A DNA stretch of 64,000 bases, from assembly GCA_017882455.1 (NCBI GenBank), contig JADGPL010000004.1:122458-186457 (forward strand), read 5' to 3'. The stretch comes from Solirubrobacteraceae bacterium (GTDB lineage: Bacteria; Actinomycetota; Thermoleophilia; Solirubrobacterales; Solirubrobacteraceae). The stretch's first letter is position 1, and each line of letters begins with the position of its first letter. The notes under the pieces are model-generated. The model made no database searches. It saw only the letters and a program-made list of their open reading frames with translations, and had not been told where the DNA came from. Both the position numbers and the translations under genes were made by a program. Of the stretch, positions 25,378 to 33,044 are shown piece after piece.

Positions 25378-27453
25378 ATGCGCGCGAGCGGCAGCCGAAC
25401 GGGCAGGGGGCATTCCTTGCGGAGCCGCACGGTCATCCTGGTGGCCGGATCGTTGCTGGCGTGCGCCGCCCCGCCCGCTGTCTCGGTGGCGGCCTCCAGG
25501 GCCGGCGCGGCGCCGACTCTGACCGTTGGCAGCCAGACGCTCACGCGCTGCGGAGTCTCTCCGCTCCACTACTGCGGCAAGCTGTCGGTGCCGCTCGATC
25601 ACAGCGTGCCGAGCGGCCCCCACATATCGATCGCCTATCGCTGGTATCCCGCTTCGGCGCCGCCCAAGGGCAAGGCCGTGGGCACGGCGGTGCCGGTGGA
25701 GGGCGGTCCCGGCTACCCGTCGAGCGGCTCGGTGGAAGGGGGCTACAGCGTCATGTACGGCCCACTGCTCAAACGCTGGAACCTGCTCGCGGTCGACAAT
25801 CGCGGCACCGGAAGGTCGATGCCCCTCAGCTGCGCTGCGCTGCAGGCGTTCTCGGGCCAGACCGCGAGCGAAGCCTTCCAGCAGGTCGCCGGTGGATGCG
25901 CGGCGACGTTGAACCATCGCTGGCGCTATCCGGATCACAGCTGGGTACACGCCTCGGACATGTTCACCTCGGCGCCCGCCGCCGAGGACCTCGCGGCGGT
26001 GCTCGAAGCGCTGCAGCTTGGAAAGGTCGATCTCTACGGCGACTCCTACGGCTCGTTCTTCGCCCAGGCCTTCGCGTCGCGCTTCCCCAAGCTCCTGCGC
26101 AGCGTGATCCTCGACTCGACCTACCAGACCAGCGGCCTCGACCCCTGGTATCGCAGCAGCGCAGCGGCCATGCCCGGCAACTTCGACGTGGTGTGCGCGC
26201 GCTCGCCCGCGTGCGCGGCCGCGGCTCCAGGCTCGTCCTGGGCGCGGATCGCAGTGCTCGCAGAAAGGCTGCGCGCGAGCCCTGTCTCGGGGACCGTTCC
26301 CGGCCCGAGCGGGAAGCTGGAAGGGGTCACCATGAACGTGGTCGGGCTGGTGGACCTGCTCAACGACGCCGCCGGGGACCCCCAGATCTATCGCGGCCTC
26401 GACGCTGCCGTCCGCGCCCTGCTGGGCAGCGGCGCCGCGGCGCCGCTGCTGCGCCTCTACGCCCAGCGGCTGATCGAAGACGAGGCGTACTTCGGCGTGC
26501 CGGCGCGCGCGTACTCGGCCGAGCTCTACCTGGCGGTGTCGTGCCTGGATTACCCGCAGCTGTTCAACATGAGCGCGGGCAGCTCGTTGCGGGCAGACGA
26601 ACTGGCCGCCGCGGAGTCGGCGCTCGCGCCCGCCACATTCAGCCCGTTCAGCGTCGTCGAGTGGCTCTCACAGGACCAGAACACCGAGGCCTACAGCGCG
26701 TGCCTGGACTGGCCGGCGCCGACGGCGGCCCAGCCGCCCACCTCCGGGAAGCTGCCGCTGCTGGGAAGCTCGCTGCCGGTGCTCGTGCTCGGCGGCGAAC
26801 TGGACACCTGGACGCCGCCCGGGGACATCGGCAAGGTGCTCGCTCAGCTCGGTGGGCACGCTCGCTTCGTGGGCGTGGCCAACGCAACGCATGTGGTGGG
26901 GGAGGGCGAGGACGTGTGCACTTCGCAGCTCATTCAGGGCTTCATTGCCGACCCGGCGGCGATCGACTCGCTGGATGCGTCCTGCGCGTCAGCCGCGCCC
27001 CCGATCCACGCCGTCGGGGTGTACCCCTACAGACTGGGCGAAGAGCCGCCGATCGAACCCTCGGATGGGAGCAGCGCGGCGCCGACGTCGCTGCAGCTCG
27101 CGGCGGCGGCGGTCACGACGGCCGGTGACGCGGTGGCCCGCCATGCGGCGAGCGAACTGCGCGCCGATGACGGATTGGAGGGGGGCACGGTGACAGCCAA
27201 CCAGGCCGGCACGCTGCTGACCCTGAAGCGAGACCAGCTGATCCCCGGGGTATCGGTGAGCGGCACCGTGAGGCTCGCACCGGCCTCGATCCCGGCCTAC
27301 GGCCAGACGGCGCTTGTCACCCTGACCACGAGCGCCGCCGGCTTGAAGCCAGGCTCGTTCACGGCGAGCTGGACCACTGCCGGGCCGGGTGTCGCACAGG
27401 TACTGGGCACCGTCGGCGGGGAATCGGTGAGCGGCAGCATGCCAGCTCCCTGA
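25378..27453 (+). CDS. Secreted alpha/beta hydrolase, TAP-like
   Basis: This 691-residue exported protein has a signal peptide (about residues 1-40, VILVAGSLLACAAPPAVSVA) and an alpha/beta-hydrolase domain (about 60-530) of the tripeptidyl-aminopeptidase (TAP) type known in Streptomyces. The triad is visible: S223 in YGDSYGSFFAQ, D476 in GGELDTWTPP and H505 in NATHVVGEG. Conserved VEGGPGYPS and LLAVDNRGTGRS oxyanion-region text is present. About 160 extra C-terminal residues form an additional domain with beta-rich, Ser/Thr-rich sequence. It probably acts as an extracellular peptidase or esterase. Confidence 0.88.
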   Translation: MRASGSRTGRGHSLRSRTVILVAGSLLACAAPPAVSVAASRAGAAPTLTVGSQTLTRCGVSPLHYCGKLSVPLDHSVPSGPHISIAYRWYPASAPPKGKAVGTAVPVEGGPGYPSSGSVEGGYSVMYGPLLKRWNLLAVDNRGTGRSMPLSCAALQAFSGQTASEAFQQVAGGCAATLNHRWRYPDHSWVHASDMFTSAPAAEDLAAVLEALQLGKVDLYGDSYGSFFAQAFASRFPKLLRSVILDSTYQTSGLDPWYRSSAAAMPGNFDVVCARSPACAAAAPGSSWARIAVLAERLRASPVSGTVPGPSGKLEGVTMNVVGLVDLLNDAAGDPQIYRGLDAAVRALLGSGAAAPLLRLYAQRLIEDEAYFGVPARAYSAELYLAVSCLDYPQLFNMSAGSSLRADELAAAESALAPATFSPFSVVEWLSQDQNTEAYSACLDWPAPTAAQPPTSGKLPLLGSSLPVLVLGGELDTWTPPGDIGKVLAQLGGHARFVGVANATHVVGEGEDVCTSQLIQGFIADPAAIDSLDASCASAAPPIHAVGVYPYRLGEEPPIEPSDGSSAAPTSLQLAAAAVTTAGDAVARHAASELRADDGLEGGTVTANQAGTLLTLKRDQLIPGVSVSGTVRLAPASIPAYGQTALVTLTTSAAGLKPGSFTASWTTAGPGVAQVLGTVGGESVSGSMPAP

Positions 27454-27701
27454 GCGTGCCAGCGCCGTGTCGAGCGAGGCCTCAGGCGCTGGACGCGACC
27501 GGCTTCGGGAAGGGGGTCGCCTACGGCTCGTGCTCGATCTGCAAGCCGTTGCAGAGGTAGGCGATCGCGTGATACCAGGTAGGGCGGCTGTAGCGGCGGG
27601 ATGCGGGGCTGGCCGTGGAGCTGGGGCATTAGACTCCGATCTATGTTGCTTCTGATTCGACAGCGCCAACCATACTGCTTCTACTTCCGAAGCGCCACCT
27701 C

Positions 27702-28019
27702 GTGAGTGCGGTCCGCGGCTCCTCCACCGGGCGGCCGATCATGGCGCTGCTCGACCTGCTGGGCAGGCGCTGGACGCTGCGCCTGATCTGGGAGTTGCGC
27801 GATGCTCCGCTGCTGTTCCGCGCTCTACAGGAGCGCTGTGAGGGGATGTCCTCGAGCGTGCTCAACCAGCGTCTGCAGGAGCTGCGCGCCGCCGGGATCG
27901 TCGAGGCCGGGGATGGCGGCTACCGGCTAACCGGCGAGGGTAGGCGCCTGCTCGACGCCTACCCGCCGCTGCACGCCTGGGCCGAGCGCTGGGCGGCGCG
28001 GGGCCCGGGCGGGGGCTAG
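27702..28019 (+). CDS. HxlR-family transcriptional regulator
   Basis: This 105-residue winged-helix protein matches the HxlR family: LLDLLGRRWTLRLIWEL at the N-terminus, then FRALQERCEGMSSSVLNQRL as helix-turn-helix and a wing followed by YRLTGEGRRLLDAYPPLHAW. HxlR proteins commonly sense redox or electrophiles through cysteines; the single cysteine here is in ERCEG. The GTG at 27702 is the only good start. About 250 bp upstream is non-coding. Its target is unknown. Confidence 0.85.
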   Translation: MSAVRGSSTGRPIMALLDLLGRRWTLRLIWELRDAPLLFRALQERCEGMSSSVLNQRLQELRAAGIVEAGDGGYRLTGEGRRLLDAYPPLHAWAERWAARGPGGG

Positions 28020-28064
28020 CTCCAGGCGAGATGCGAGCCGCCGACGGCGCGCTGGCGCCGGCGT

Positions 28065-28481
28065 TCAGGTCTCCAGCAGCAGGGTCACAGGGCCGTCGTT
28101 GACGAGCTCGACGGCCATGTGCGCACCGAAGGCGCCGCGTTTTGCTCCGCAGCGCTCGCAGAAGAGCTCATACAGCGGCTCGGCCAGCTCGGGCCGCGCC
28201 GCTGCCGTGAAGCTCGGGCGATTGCCCCGCCGTGTGTCGCCGTAGAGCGTGAACTGGCTCACGCACAGGATCTCGCGTGAGCCCAGCGCCTCGTTCATCT
28301 GGCCCGCTGCGTCGGGGAACACGCGCAGGGCGAGGACCTTGGCGGCCAGGCGCTCCGCCGCAGCTTCGTCGTCCTCGTGTGTGACGCCCAGCAGTACCAG
28401 CAGACCGGGCCCGATCTCCGCAAGCAGCTCCCCCTGCACGCGCACTCCCGCCCGGCCGACCCTCTGTACGAGCGCGCGCAT
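28065..28481 (-). CDS. dtd: D-aminoacyl-tRNA deacylase
   Basis: This 138-residue Dtd removes D-amino acids from mischarged tRNAs. The start [15 protein letters not shown], the active-site [20 protein letters not shown] and the C-terminal [11 protein letters not shown] motifs are complete. The ATG at 28481 is preceded on the minus strand by CATACT at 8 nt, a leaderless-type arrangement. It lies head-to-head with a decayed EAL fragment. Confidence 0.95.
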   Translation of the reverse strand: MRALVQRVGRAGVRVQGELLAEIGPGLLVLLGVTHEDDEAAAERLAAKVLALRVFPDAAGQMNEALGSREILCVSQFTLYGDTRRGNRPSFTAAARPELAEPLYELFCERCGAKRGAFGAHMAVELVNDGPVTLLLET

Positions 28482-28489
28482 CTGCGTCG

Positions 28490-28495
28490 AGTATG
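28490..28495 (-). promoter_or_regulatory. -10 box CATACT for dtd
   Basis: On the minus strand CATACT lies 8 nt before the dtd ATG, and no Shine-Dalgarno is present. Confidence 0.4.
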
Positions 28496-28512
28496 GCCGA
28501 GCGAGCGCCTGA

Positions 28513-28911
28513 CCGTGGGCGCGGCTGCGGAGTCGCAGGCCGGATAGGTTCGCTCGTCCGAATCTGCTTGCAGAACTCCAGCTTTTTGTATCGGTCGACG
28601 ACTTCGGCACGGGCAACGCATCGATCGAGTACCTCGCGGAGCTGCTCGCCAGCGAGATCAAGATCGACAGGTCGTTCATCACCGACATCCTGCATGACCC
28701 ACGCGCCCACGCGATCGTCTGCTCAACCATCGATCTGGCGCGCAACCTCGAGCTGAGCGTGAACGCGCAAGGGATCGAGACCGAGGCGGTCATGGAGCAT
28801 CTCGCCGCCCTCGGCTGCGGGACGGGGCAGGGCTATTTCATGTCGCGACCGCTACCCCCGGAGGAGCTGACGGCGAAGCTGGCCTCGGCTCTCGTCCCGG
28901 TGGCCGGTTGA
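28513..28911 (+). pseudogene. Truncated EAL-domain (c-di-GMP phosphodiesterase) remnant
   Basis: The plus-strand frame from 28513 to the TGA at 28909 encodes the C-terminal half of an EAL domain: [49 protein letters not shown], and [14 protein letters not shown]. The EAL motif and all of the first half are missing, a stop (28510) precedes, and no usable ATG, GTG or TTG start exists before the DDFGTG motif. It is therefore a 5'-truncated pseudogene, with its 3' end overlapping the convergent glycosyltransferase gene by 60 bp. The break lies just next to dtd. Confidence 0.8.
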
Positions 28912-29631
28912 GCGCTCGCGCCCGGCGCCGCGAAGGCGCATCACGCCCTTGAGATCCTCCCGGGCGGTGGCGATGATGTCCACGCTCGAGTCCGGATCCT
29001 CGATCCAGCGCACGGGAACCTCGTGGATCGCGAGCTTTGCGCGCTGGGCCAGGTAGAGCAGCTCGGTGTCGAAGAACCAGCCGTCGTCCTCGACCTGCTC
29101 GAGCAGGGGCTGAACGACCTCGCGCCTGGCGGCCTTGAAGCCGCACTGGGCATCGGAGCAGGTGACGCCGAGGGCCAGGTGCAGCAACAGGTTGTAGGAG
29201 CGTGAGATCAGCTGGCGCTTGAGGCCGCGGGTTACCTGTGCGCCGGGCGCCAGGCGGGAGCCGATGGCGATGTCGCCGCGGCCGTCCAGCAACGGGTCGA
29301 GCAGCTCGGGCAGAGCCGCCAGATCGGTGGAGAGGTCGACGTCCATGTACGCGACGACGTCCGCATCGCTGGCACTCCAGGCTGCGCGCAGAGCACGGCC
29401 GCGACCCTTCTCAGCGAGGTGCAGGACGTGAACGCCGGCGAGCTGTCGGGCGAGGTCCCGAGCGATCTCGAGGGTCGCGTCGGTGCTCGCGTTGTCGACG
29501 ATGGCGATCCGAAAGGGGGCCTCGAGATGCGCGCTGAGATGCGCGTGCAGGCGGCGAACGCTGGCCGCGAGCACGTGCTGCTCGTTGTAGACGGGGACCA
29601 CGATCTCGACTGAAGGGCTCATCTCAGACAT
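28852..29631 (-). CDS. Family 2 glycosyltransferase (dolichyl-phosphate-sugar synthase-like)
   Basis: This 259-residue cytoplasmic GT-A enzyme has EIVVPVYNEQHVLAAS at the N-terminus, the DxD-like AYMDVDLSTDLAAL and GSRLAPGAQVTRGLKRQ, then CGFKAARREVVQPLL and DDGWFFDTELLYLA. These match polyprenyl-phosphate glucosyl/mannosyltransferases that make donors for GT-C enzymes. It has no membrane helices. Its start is 8 nt inside the apbE end, so it may be co-transcribed with apbE. Repeats of the CTGAGAG type precede it at 29661-29685. Confidence 0.85.
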   Translation of the reverse strand: MSEMSPSVEIVVPVYNEQHVLAASVRRLHAHLSAHLEAPFRIAIVDNASTDATLEIARDLARQLAGVHVLHLAEKGRGRALRAAWSASDADVVAYMDVDLSTDLAALPELLDPLLDGRGDIAIGSRLAPGAQVTRGLKRQLISRSYNLLLHLALGVTCSDAQCGFKAARREVVQPLLEQVEDDGWFFDTELLYLAQRAKLAIHEVPVRWIEDPDSSVDIIATAREDLKGVMRLRGAGRERSTGHRDESRGQLRRQLLRG

Positions 29632-30610
29632 GGTGGGCGGCGGAGCTGGCAGGCGACTGGATGAGAGCTGAGAGGTCTCTGAGCGTGATCGCGGGCGGCG
29701 GCTGGATGATGCGGTGAGAGCGGTCGTCGTAGACGATCACACCGCCATGTGGCAGGCGCGCATGCGCCAAGCGCGGACCGCTGAGAATGGCCGCCTTGGC
29801 GTGGATCTCCGCGAGCGCCGCGCTCGGGGCGAGCGCTGTGACCTGCACGATCCCGGTGAAGGCCGGCCGGCCACTGGCTGGATCGAGCAGGTGGTGGGCC
29901 GGGCGTCCGCTCCCGTCCAGCCAGCTGCGCCGTCCGATGCCGCTGGTGGCCACGCCCGTGTGCGCGAGCTCGAAGGTGTGCAGGATGCGCCCGTCGAACG
30001 GGTTCTCGACCCTGATCGGGCGCTCGAGCGCGGCCGCCCCGCCGACGTGGATGTCGCCGCCGCAGTTGATCGCGAAGGCGTCGTGGCCGGAGAGCTCTTC
30101 GGCGAGGATGTCGGCAAATAGGCCCTTGGCCAGGCCGCCGCTGTCGAGCTTCAGTCCCGGCGGGCGAGCGATGATGCCATTGGCGAGGTCGACGTGGATC
30201 TGGTGCCAGCGTTCGAGCGCCGCAGGGCTTGCCGGGGTACGCGGAGGCGCCAGCTTCAGGGCCATCTCCAGCGGCAGTCGATGACCGAGGTCACCGTCGT
30301 ATCCGGCCGACTCGATCTCCTCGAGCAGGGTTGCATCGACGAGGCCGCCGGTCATGGTTGCCGCTTCGAGCGCAACCTGCGCGAAGCGCGCCATCAGCGC
30401 GCTCACAGGGACCTCGCTGCGAGGGTCGGCGTTGAGACGCGAGAGCTCGCTGTCGGGAATGAAGCGCGAGAAGCGCCGGTGCCAGCTCAGCAGCTCGCGG
30501 CGCGCATGGCTCGCGGCGGCCCCCGCCGTGCTCTCGGGCGTGCCTCCGCTCACCACGACCGAACACTTCGAGCCGAAGCACTCAAAGCTCTCGGTGATCT
30601 CCGCGGCCAT
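29624..30610 (-). CDS. apbE: FAD:protein FMN transferase ApbE (left locus)
   Basis: This 328-residue ApbE-family protein is expected to attach FMN covalently to a Thr/Ser of a target protein. Family text includes RFSRFIPDSELSRLNADP, LKLDSGGLAKGLFADILA (FAD/Mg binding) and INCGGDIHVGG, followed by GVATSGIGRRSW and HHLLDPASGRPA. No obvious lipoprotein or signal peptide is seen, so its side of the membrane is unclear. It is clearly paralogous to the ApbE at 40348, e.g. in PDSEL-x3-LNADP. The start abuts the gene for the GxDPAL protein. Confidence 0.92.
   Translation of the reverse strand: MAAEITESFECFGSKCSVVVSGGTPESTAGAAASHARRELLSWHRRFSRFIPDSELSRLNADPRSEVPVSALMARFAQVALEAATMTGGLVDATLLEEIESAGYDGDLGHRLPLEMALKLAPPRTPASPAALERWHQIHVDLANGIIARPPGLKLDSGGLAKGLFADILAEELSGHDAFAINCGGDIHVGGAAALERPIRVENPFDGRILHTFELAHTGVATSGIGRRSWLDGSGRPAHHLLDPASGRPAFTGIVQVTALAPSAALAEIHAKAAILSGPRLAHARLPHGGVIVYDDRSHRIIQPPPAITLRDLSALIQSPASSAAHHV
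29661..29685. promoter_or_regulatory. Direct repeats of CTGAGAG type before the GT2 gene
   Basis: ATGAGAG (29661), CTGAGAG (29668) and CTGAGCG (29679) are found, the last two 11 bp apart. They lie inside the 3' end of apbE and 30-55 bp upstream of the GT2 start. The match could partly be chance because this DNA is coding. Confidence 0.4.
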
Positions 30611-31026
30611 CAGGACTGAGAGGTCGTCACGGCGGACGGGGATTCGCTCGTTTCGGTGCTGGACGATTCCGCGCCGGTGGATGAGCTGGAGGATTCTTCG
30701 CTCGAGGATTCACCGCTGGAGGAGGTGCTCGATTCTTCGGCTGGCGCTGCTTCGGTCGAAGTCTGTTCGGCTGATGCCTTCAGGCTCGTGGCGCTCGTGC
30801 GCCGTTTGGCGGCGGTCAGCGCCGGGTCGTGCCCGGAGGCGAGTTGCACATATACGGCCAGGAAGGCGGTCGTGAAAAGGGCAACTGCGAGACCGGCGAC
30901 CGACCGGCGAATCCTGCGGGCGCGACGGCGCATCGCTTCGCGGCGGCTCGCGGCGAGCTTCCTGGCGTCGAGTCGATCTGTGGCGGGGCGGCCGGGGGCC
31001 GGTTCATCGTTCGGGTTCATGTTCAC
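30610..31026 (-). CDS. Small membrane protein with GxDPAL motif and Ser/Glu-rich tail
   Basis: This 138-residue protein has a basic N-terminus (about 1-43), one membrane helix (about 44-65, GLAVALFTTAFLAVYVQL), the motif ASGHDPAL right after the helix, then a Ser/Glu/Thr-rich extracytoplasmic tail (about 80-138). The motif GxDPAL recurs in the two small proteins at 39721 and 40046, at the same place relative to the helix. It lies between genes for ApbE and the ferric-reductase-like protein. A TSAT stretch (near residue 85) vaguely resembles the ApbE target [ST][GS]AT. No family is recognised. Confidence 0.75.
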   Translation of the reverse strand: MNMNPNDEPAPGRPATDRLDARKLAASRREAMRRRARRIRRSVAGLAVALFTTAFLAVYVQLASGHDPALTAAKRRTSATSLKASAEQTSTEAAPAEESSTSSSGESSSEESSSSSTGAESSSTETSESPSAVTTSQS

Positions 31027-31061
31027 TCCAATCGAAGCCTTGGGTGCGGGGGAAGACGCTC

Positions 31062-31709
31062 TCAGTGTCGGTGGTGTGCATTCGAGTCAGCTGGAGCCGG
31101 CCTGAGAGAAAGCTGAGCACGCGGCTTCGCCTTCCTGACGCTGATCGCGGGGCTTGACGGCCGTCCCAGCATGCGCGCTGTGAGCAGTGTCAGAGCGGGG
31201 AGCGCGACGATCGCGCACATCGCCAGAAACCAGGCCTGGCCGGCGTCGGTGCCCTCACCGAGGGAGTGCGCCAGCCCGAGCACCCAAGCCAGCGCGGTGA
31301 AGCGATGGAGCTTGCGCCATCGCTGCGCCCCGATCTTGGTGCGGGCATAGTAGGAGAGCCCGAGCAGCGCCAGCCCCCAGAAGGCGATGATCCCCGTGCT
31401 CGTCCACAGCGTCTTGTAGCCGCTGAGGAACGGGACGGAGATGTCAGCGAGCGTGGGGTGCAGGAAGGCGTCGCCGAGCAGCGTCAGCCCATGGATGACG
31501 ATCGCCGCAAGGGTCGCCAGCGAGAGCGCCTCGTGGGCGATGCGCATCTCGGGGCCGCGTCGCTTGACCAGGCGCCCGCCCATCAGCAGCCCGAAGCACA
31601 CCGAGACGCTCGCAAGGATGAGCGCGGCGATGCCCGCGGCGCGACTGACGATCCAGAACAGGTGCGGTCCTGTGGCGGTGGCCAGGAGGCTGACTTGGGT
31701 TGAGGTCAT
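31062..31709 (-). CDS. Ferric-reductase-like haem membrane protein (left locus)
   Basis: This 215-residue protein has about six membrane helices of the ferric-reductase-like transmembrane domain. Likely haem ligands are the histidines in MRIAHEALSLATLAAIVIHG and in RKLHRFTALAWVLGLAHSLG, paired on neighbouring helices. There is no FAD/NADPH reductase domain, so electrons must come from a partner, in the manner of MsrQ. It is paralogous to the protein at 41328. Three 11-bp-spaced repeats lie just upstream of its start. Confidence 0.88.
   Translation of the reverse strand: MTSTQVSLLATATGPHLFWIVSRAAGIAALILASVSVCFGLLMGGRLVKRRGPEMRIAHEALSLATLAAIVIHGLTLLGDAFLHPTLADISVPFLSGYKTLWTSTGIIAFWGLALLGLSYYARTKIGAQRWRKLHRFTALAWVLGLAHSLGEGTDAGQAWFLAMCAIVALPALTLLTARMLGRPSSPAISVRKAKPRAQLSLRPAPADSNAHHRH
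31102..31119. promoter_or_regulatory. CTGAGAG/CTGAGCA direct repeat, 11-bp spacing
   Basis: CTGAGAG at 31102 and CTGAGCA at 31113 lie about 75 bp upstream of the minus-strand start at 31026, within the end of the ferric-reductase-like gene. Spacing and text match the sites at 33017 and 35332. Confidence 0.55.
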
Positions 31710-31731
31710 GAGAGCATCAAAGCGGGCGTTC

Positions 31732-31760
31732 CTGGGAGAGAGCTGTGAGGGAGCTGGGCG
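31732..31760. promoter_or_regulatory. Three 11-bp-spaced repeats CTGnGmG
   Basis: CTGGGAG (31732), CTGTGAG (31743) and CTGGGCG (31754) are exactly 11 bp apart, upstream of the ferric-reductase-like gene (start 31709, minus). This is non-coding DNA, and the phase fits tandem OmpR-type regulator dimers. Confidence 0.55.
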
Positions 31761-31805
31761 ATTGCACAGTCTGGGTCTCCTCTCTCCGGCTCGATCTGCT
31801 CGGGC

Positions 31806-32645
31806 TCAGCCGCCGAATCGCTGTACGAACGACTTCACGGTGTTGCTGGAGATGGCAAACCCGACGCCATCGGAGCCACCCTGTCCGGTCGTGCTGGCAC
31901 TCGCCGAGATGATCTGTGAGCTCACGCCCATCACCGCACCGGATGCGTCGATCAGCGGGCCGCCCGAGTTGCCCGGGTTGAGCGCCGCGTCCGTCTGGAT
32001 CACGTGGGTGATGGCCGCTCCGTCGGGCGCTTTGATTTCTCGGTCGAGGGCAGAGACGACCCCGCTGGTGAGGGTCCAGTTGAGGCCGAACGGGTTTCCG
32101 ATCGCATATACGCTGTCGCCGACCTGGGCGTCGTCGGATTCGGCGAGCGTCAGGGGGTGCAGTGCGAGGCCGCTCGAGTCGATCCGCAACAGCGCGAGGT
32201 CGAGCGACTTGTCGGTGCCCACGACGCTCGCCGTGCGCGTGTGCGCGCTCTTGCCGTCGAGTGAGACGGTGATCGAGCTGGCGCCTTCGACAACGTGCTC
32301 GTTGGTCAGGATCAGCCCGCTCTTGCTGAGCACGATTCCCGAGCCGGTGTCGGTCTGTCTGCTGCTCTGTTCGCCGCCGTACAGCGACTGGGATCGACTC
32401 GAGGTGCCGGTGGAGGTGGCGCGGATCGCGACCACGCCCGGGGCATCCCGTTCGTAGATCTGGCGCGGCGTGAGCGTGGCGCTCGTGTGTAGCTGCGCAG
32501 CGAAGGCAGTGCTGCCGGAGCGGTGAACCACCACGGTGGCGGTGCTGTCGCCGAGTCCGAAGGGATGGGCGAGCATCACGACGGCCGCCGCCGCAAGGCC
32601 GCCGACAGCCGCCGATATGAATGAGAGCGCCTTGAACGGATGCAT
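31806..32645 (-). CDS. HtrA-like serine protease without PDZ domain
   Basis: This 279-residue trypsin-fold protease is anchored by an N-terminal helix (about 5-30). The catalytic triad is visible: His in LILTNEHVVEG (about residue 115), Asp in DKSLDLALLRI (about 152) and Ser in NPGNSGGPLID (about 226). It ends right after the protease domain, where DegP/HtrA proteins would have PDZ. The ATG at 32645 is chosen because GGAGG precedes it by 6 nt; an upstream GTG at 32678 is less likely. It sits among envelope genes and a two-component system, which suggests envelope quality control. Confidence 0.9.
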   Translation of the reverse strand: MHPFKALSFISAAVGGLAAAAVVMLAHPFGLGDSTATVVVHRSGSTAFAAQLHTSATLTPRQIYERDAPGVVAIRATSTGTSSRSQSLYGGEQSSRQTDTGSGIVLSKSGLILTNEHVVEGASSITVSLDGKSAHTRTASVVGTDKSLDLALLRIDSSGLALHPLTLAESDDAQVGDSVYAIGNPFGLNWTLTSGVVSALDREIKAPDGAAITHVIQTDAALNPGNSGGPLIDASGAVMGVSSQIISASASTTGQGGSDGVGFAISSNTVKSFVQRFGG

Positions 32646-32663
32646 GCTCGGCCTCCGATGGTG

Positions 32664-32681
32664 AGTGTGTGGATACACACT
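32664..32681. promoter_or_regulatory. Inverted repeat AGTGTGT-GGAT-ACACACT
   Basis: A perfect 7-bp inverted repeat with a 4-bp centre lies about 20 bp upstream of the protease start. It may be an operator or a 5'-UTR hairpin. Confidence 0.4.
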
Positions 32682-32727
32682 GTGCCGCGCTCTTCTGAAC
32701 CTGGTTTAACCCATTGGTAAGGGTGTG

Positions 32728-32940
32728 CTAAGAGCTCTGCACGGCGACGATGCGTCCGGTGTGCCTGGGGGCGCGGGCGGTGTGAGTGCGGAGTGCCTCG
32801 ATGGGCCGGCGGCGCGCGGTGGTCTCGGTGGCGGATGCGTGCGGGGTGAGACGGTTCGCGCGGGACATGACGAACGCGAGCAGGCCGACCAGGGCGGCGT
32901 CCGCAACGAGGATGACGAGGATGGCGAGTGAGAGGGACAT
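32728..32940 (-). CDS. Small membrane protein of unknown function
   Basis: This 70-residue protein has one N-terminal membrane helix (about 3-25, LAILVILVADAALVGLLAFV) and a basic cytoplasmic tail. GAAAGG lies about 10 nt before the ATG. It sits between the sensor kinase and the HtrA-like protease on the same strand, downstream of a CTGAGAG repeat site. It could be a small regulator of the kinase or protease, but that is inference from position. No family recognised. Confidence 0.55.
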   Translation of the reverse strand: MSLSLAILVILVADAALVGLLAFVMSRANRLTPHASATETTARRRPIEALRTHTARAPRHTGRIVAVQSS

Positions 32941-33016
32941 GTGCGGGGCCTTTCGGTTCGCTTGCAGTGACTGAACCGAGTATCGAACGCGACCCTCAGC
33001 CGAGTGTGGCCCTTGA

Positions 33017-33043
33017 CTGAGAGCTCCCTGAGAGCGCTGAACG
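33017..33043. promoter_or_regulatory. CTGAGAG x2 direct repeat at 11-bp spacing
   Basis: CTGAGAG occurs at 33017-33023 and 33028-33034, with a weaker CTGAACG at 33037. It lies just past the sensor kinase stop and about 75 bp upstream of the small membrane gene start at 32940. Confidence 0.65.
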
Positions 33044-33044
33044 C

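Noticed and set aside
27525..27640. Minus-strand text WYHAIAYLCNGLQIEHEP ending in a stop, as a possible gene relic
   Set aside because: Only about 35 codons follow a stop and there is no start; no family could be recognised, so it is not called.
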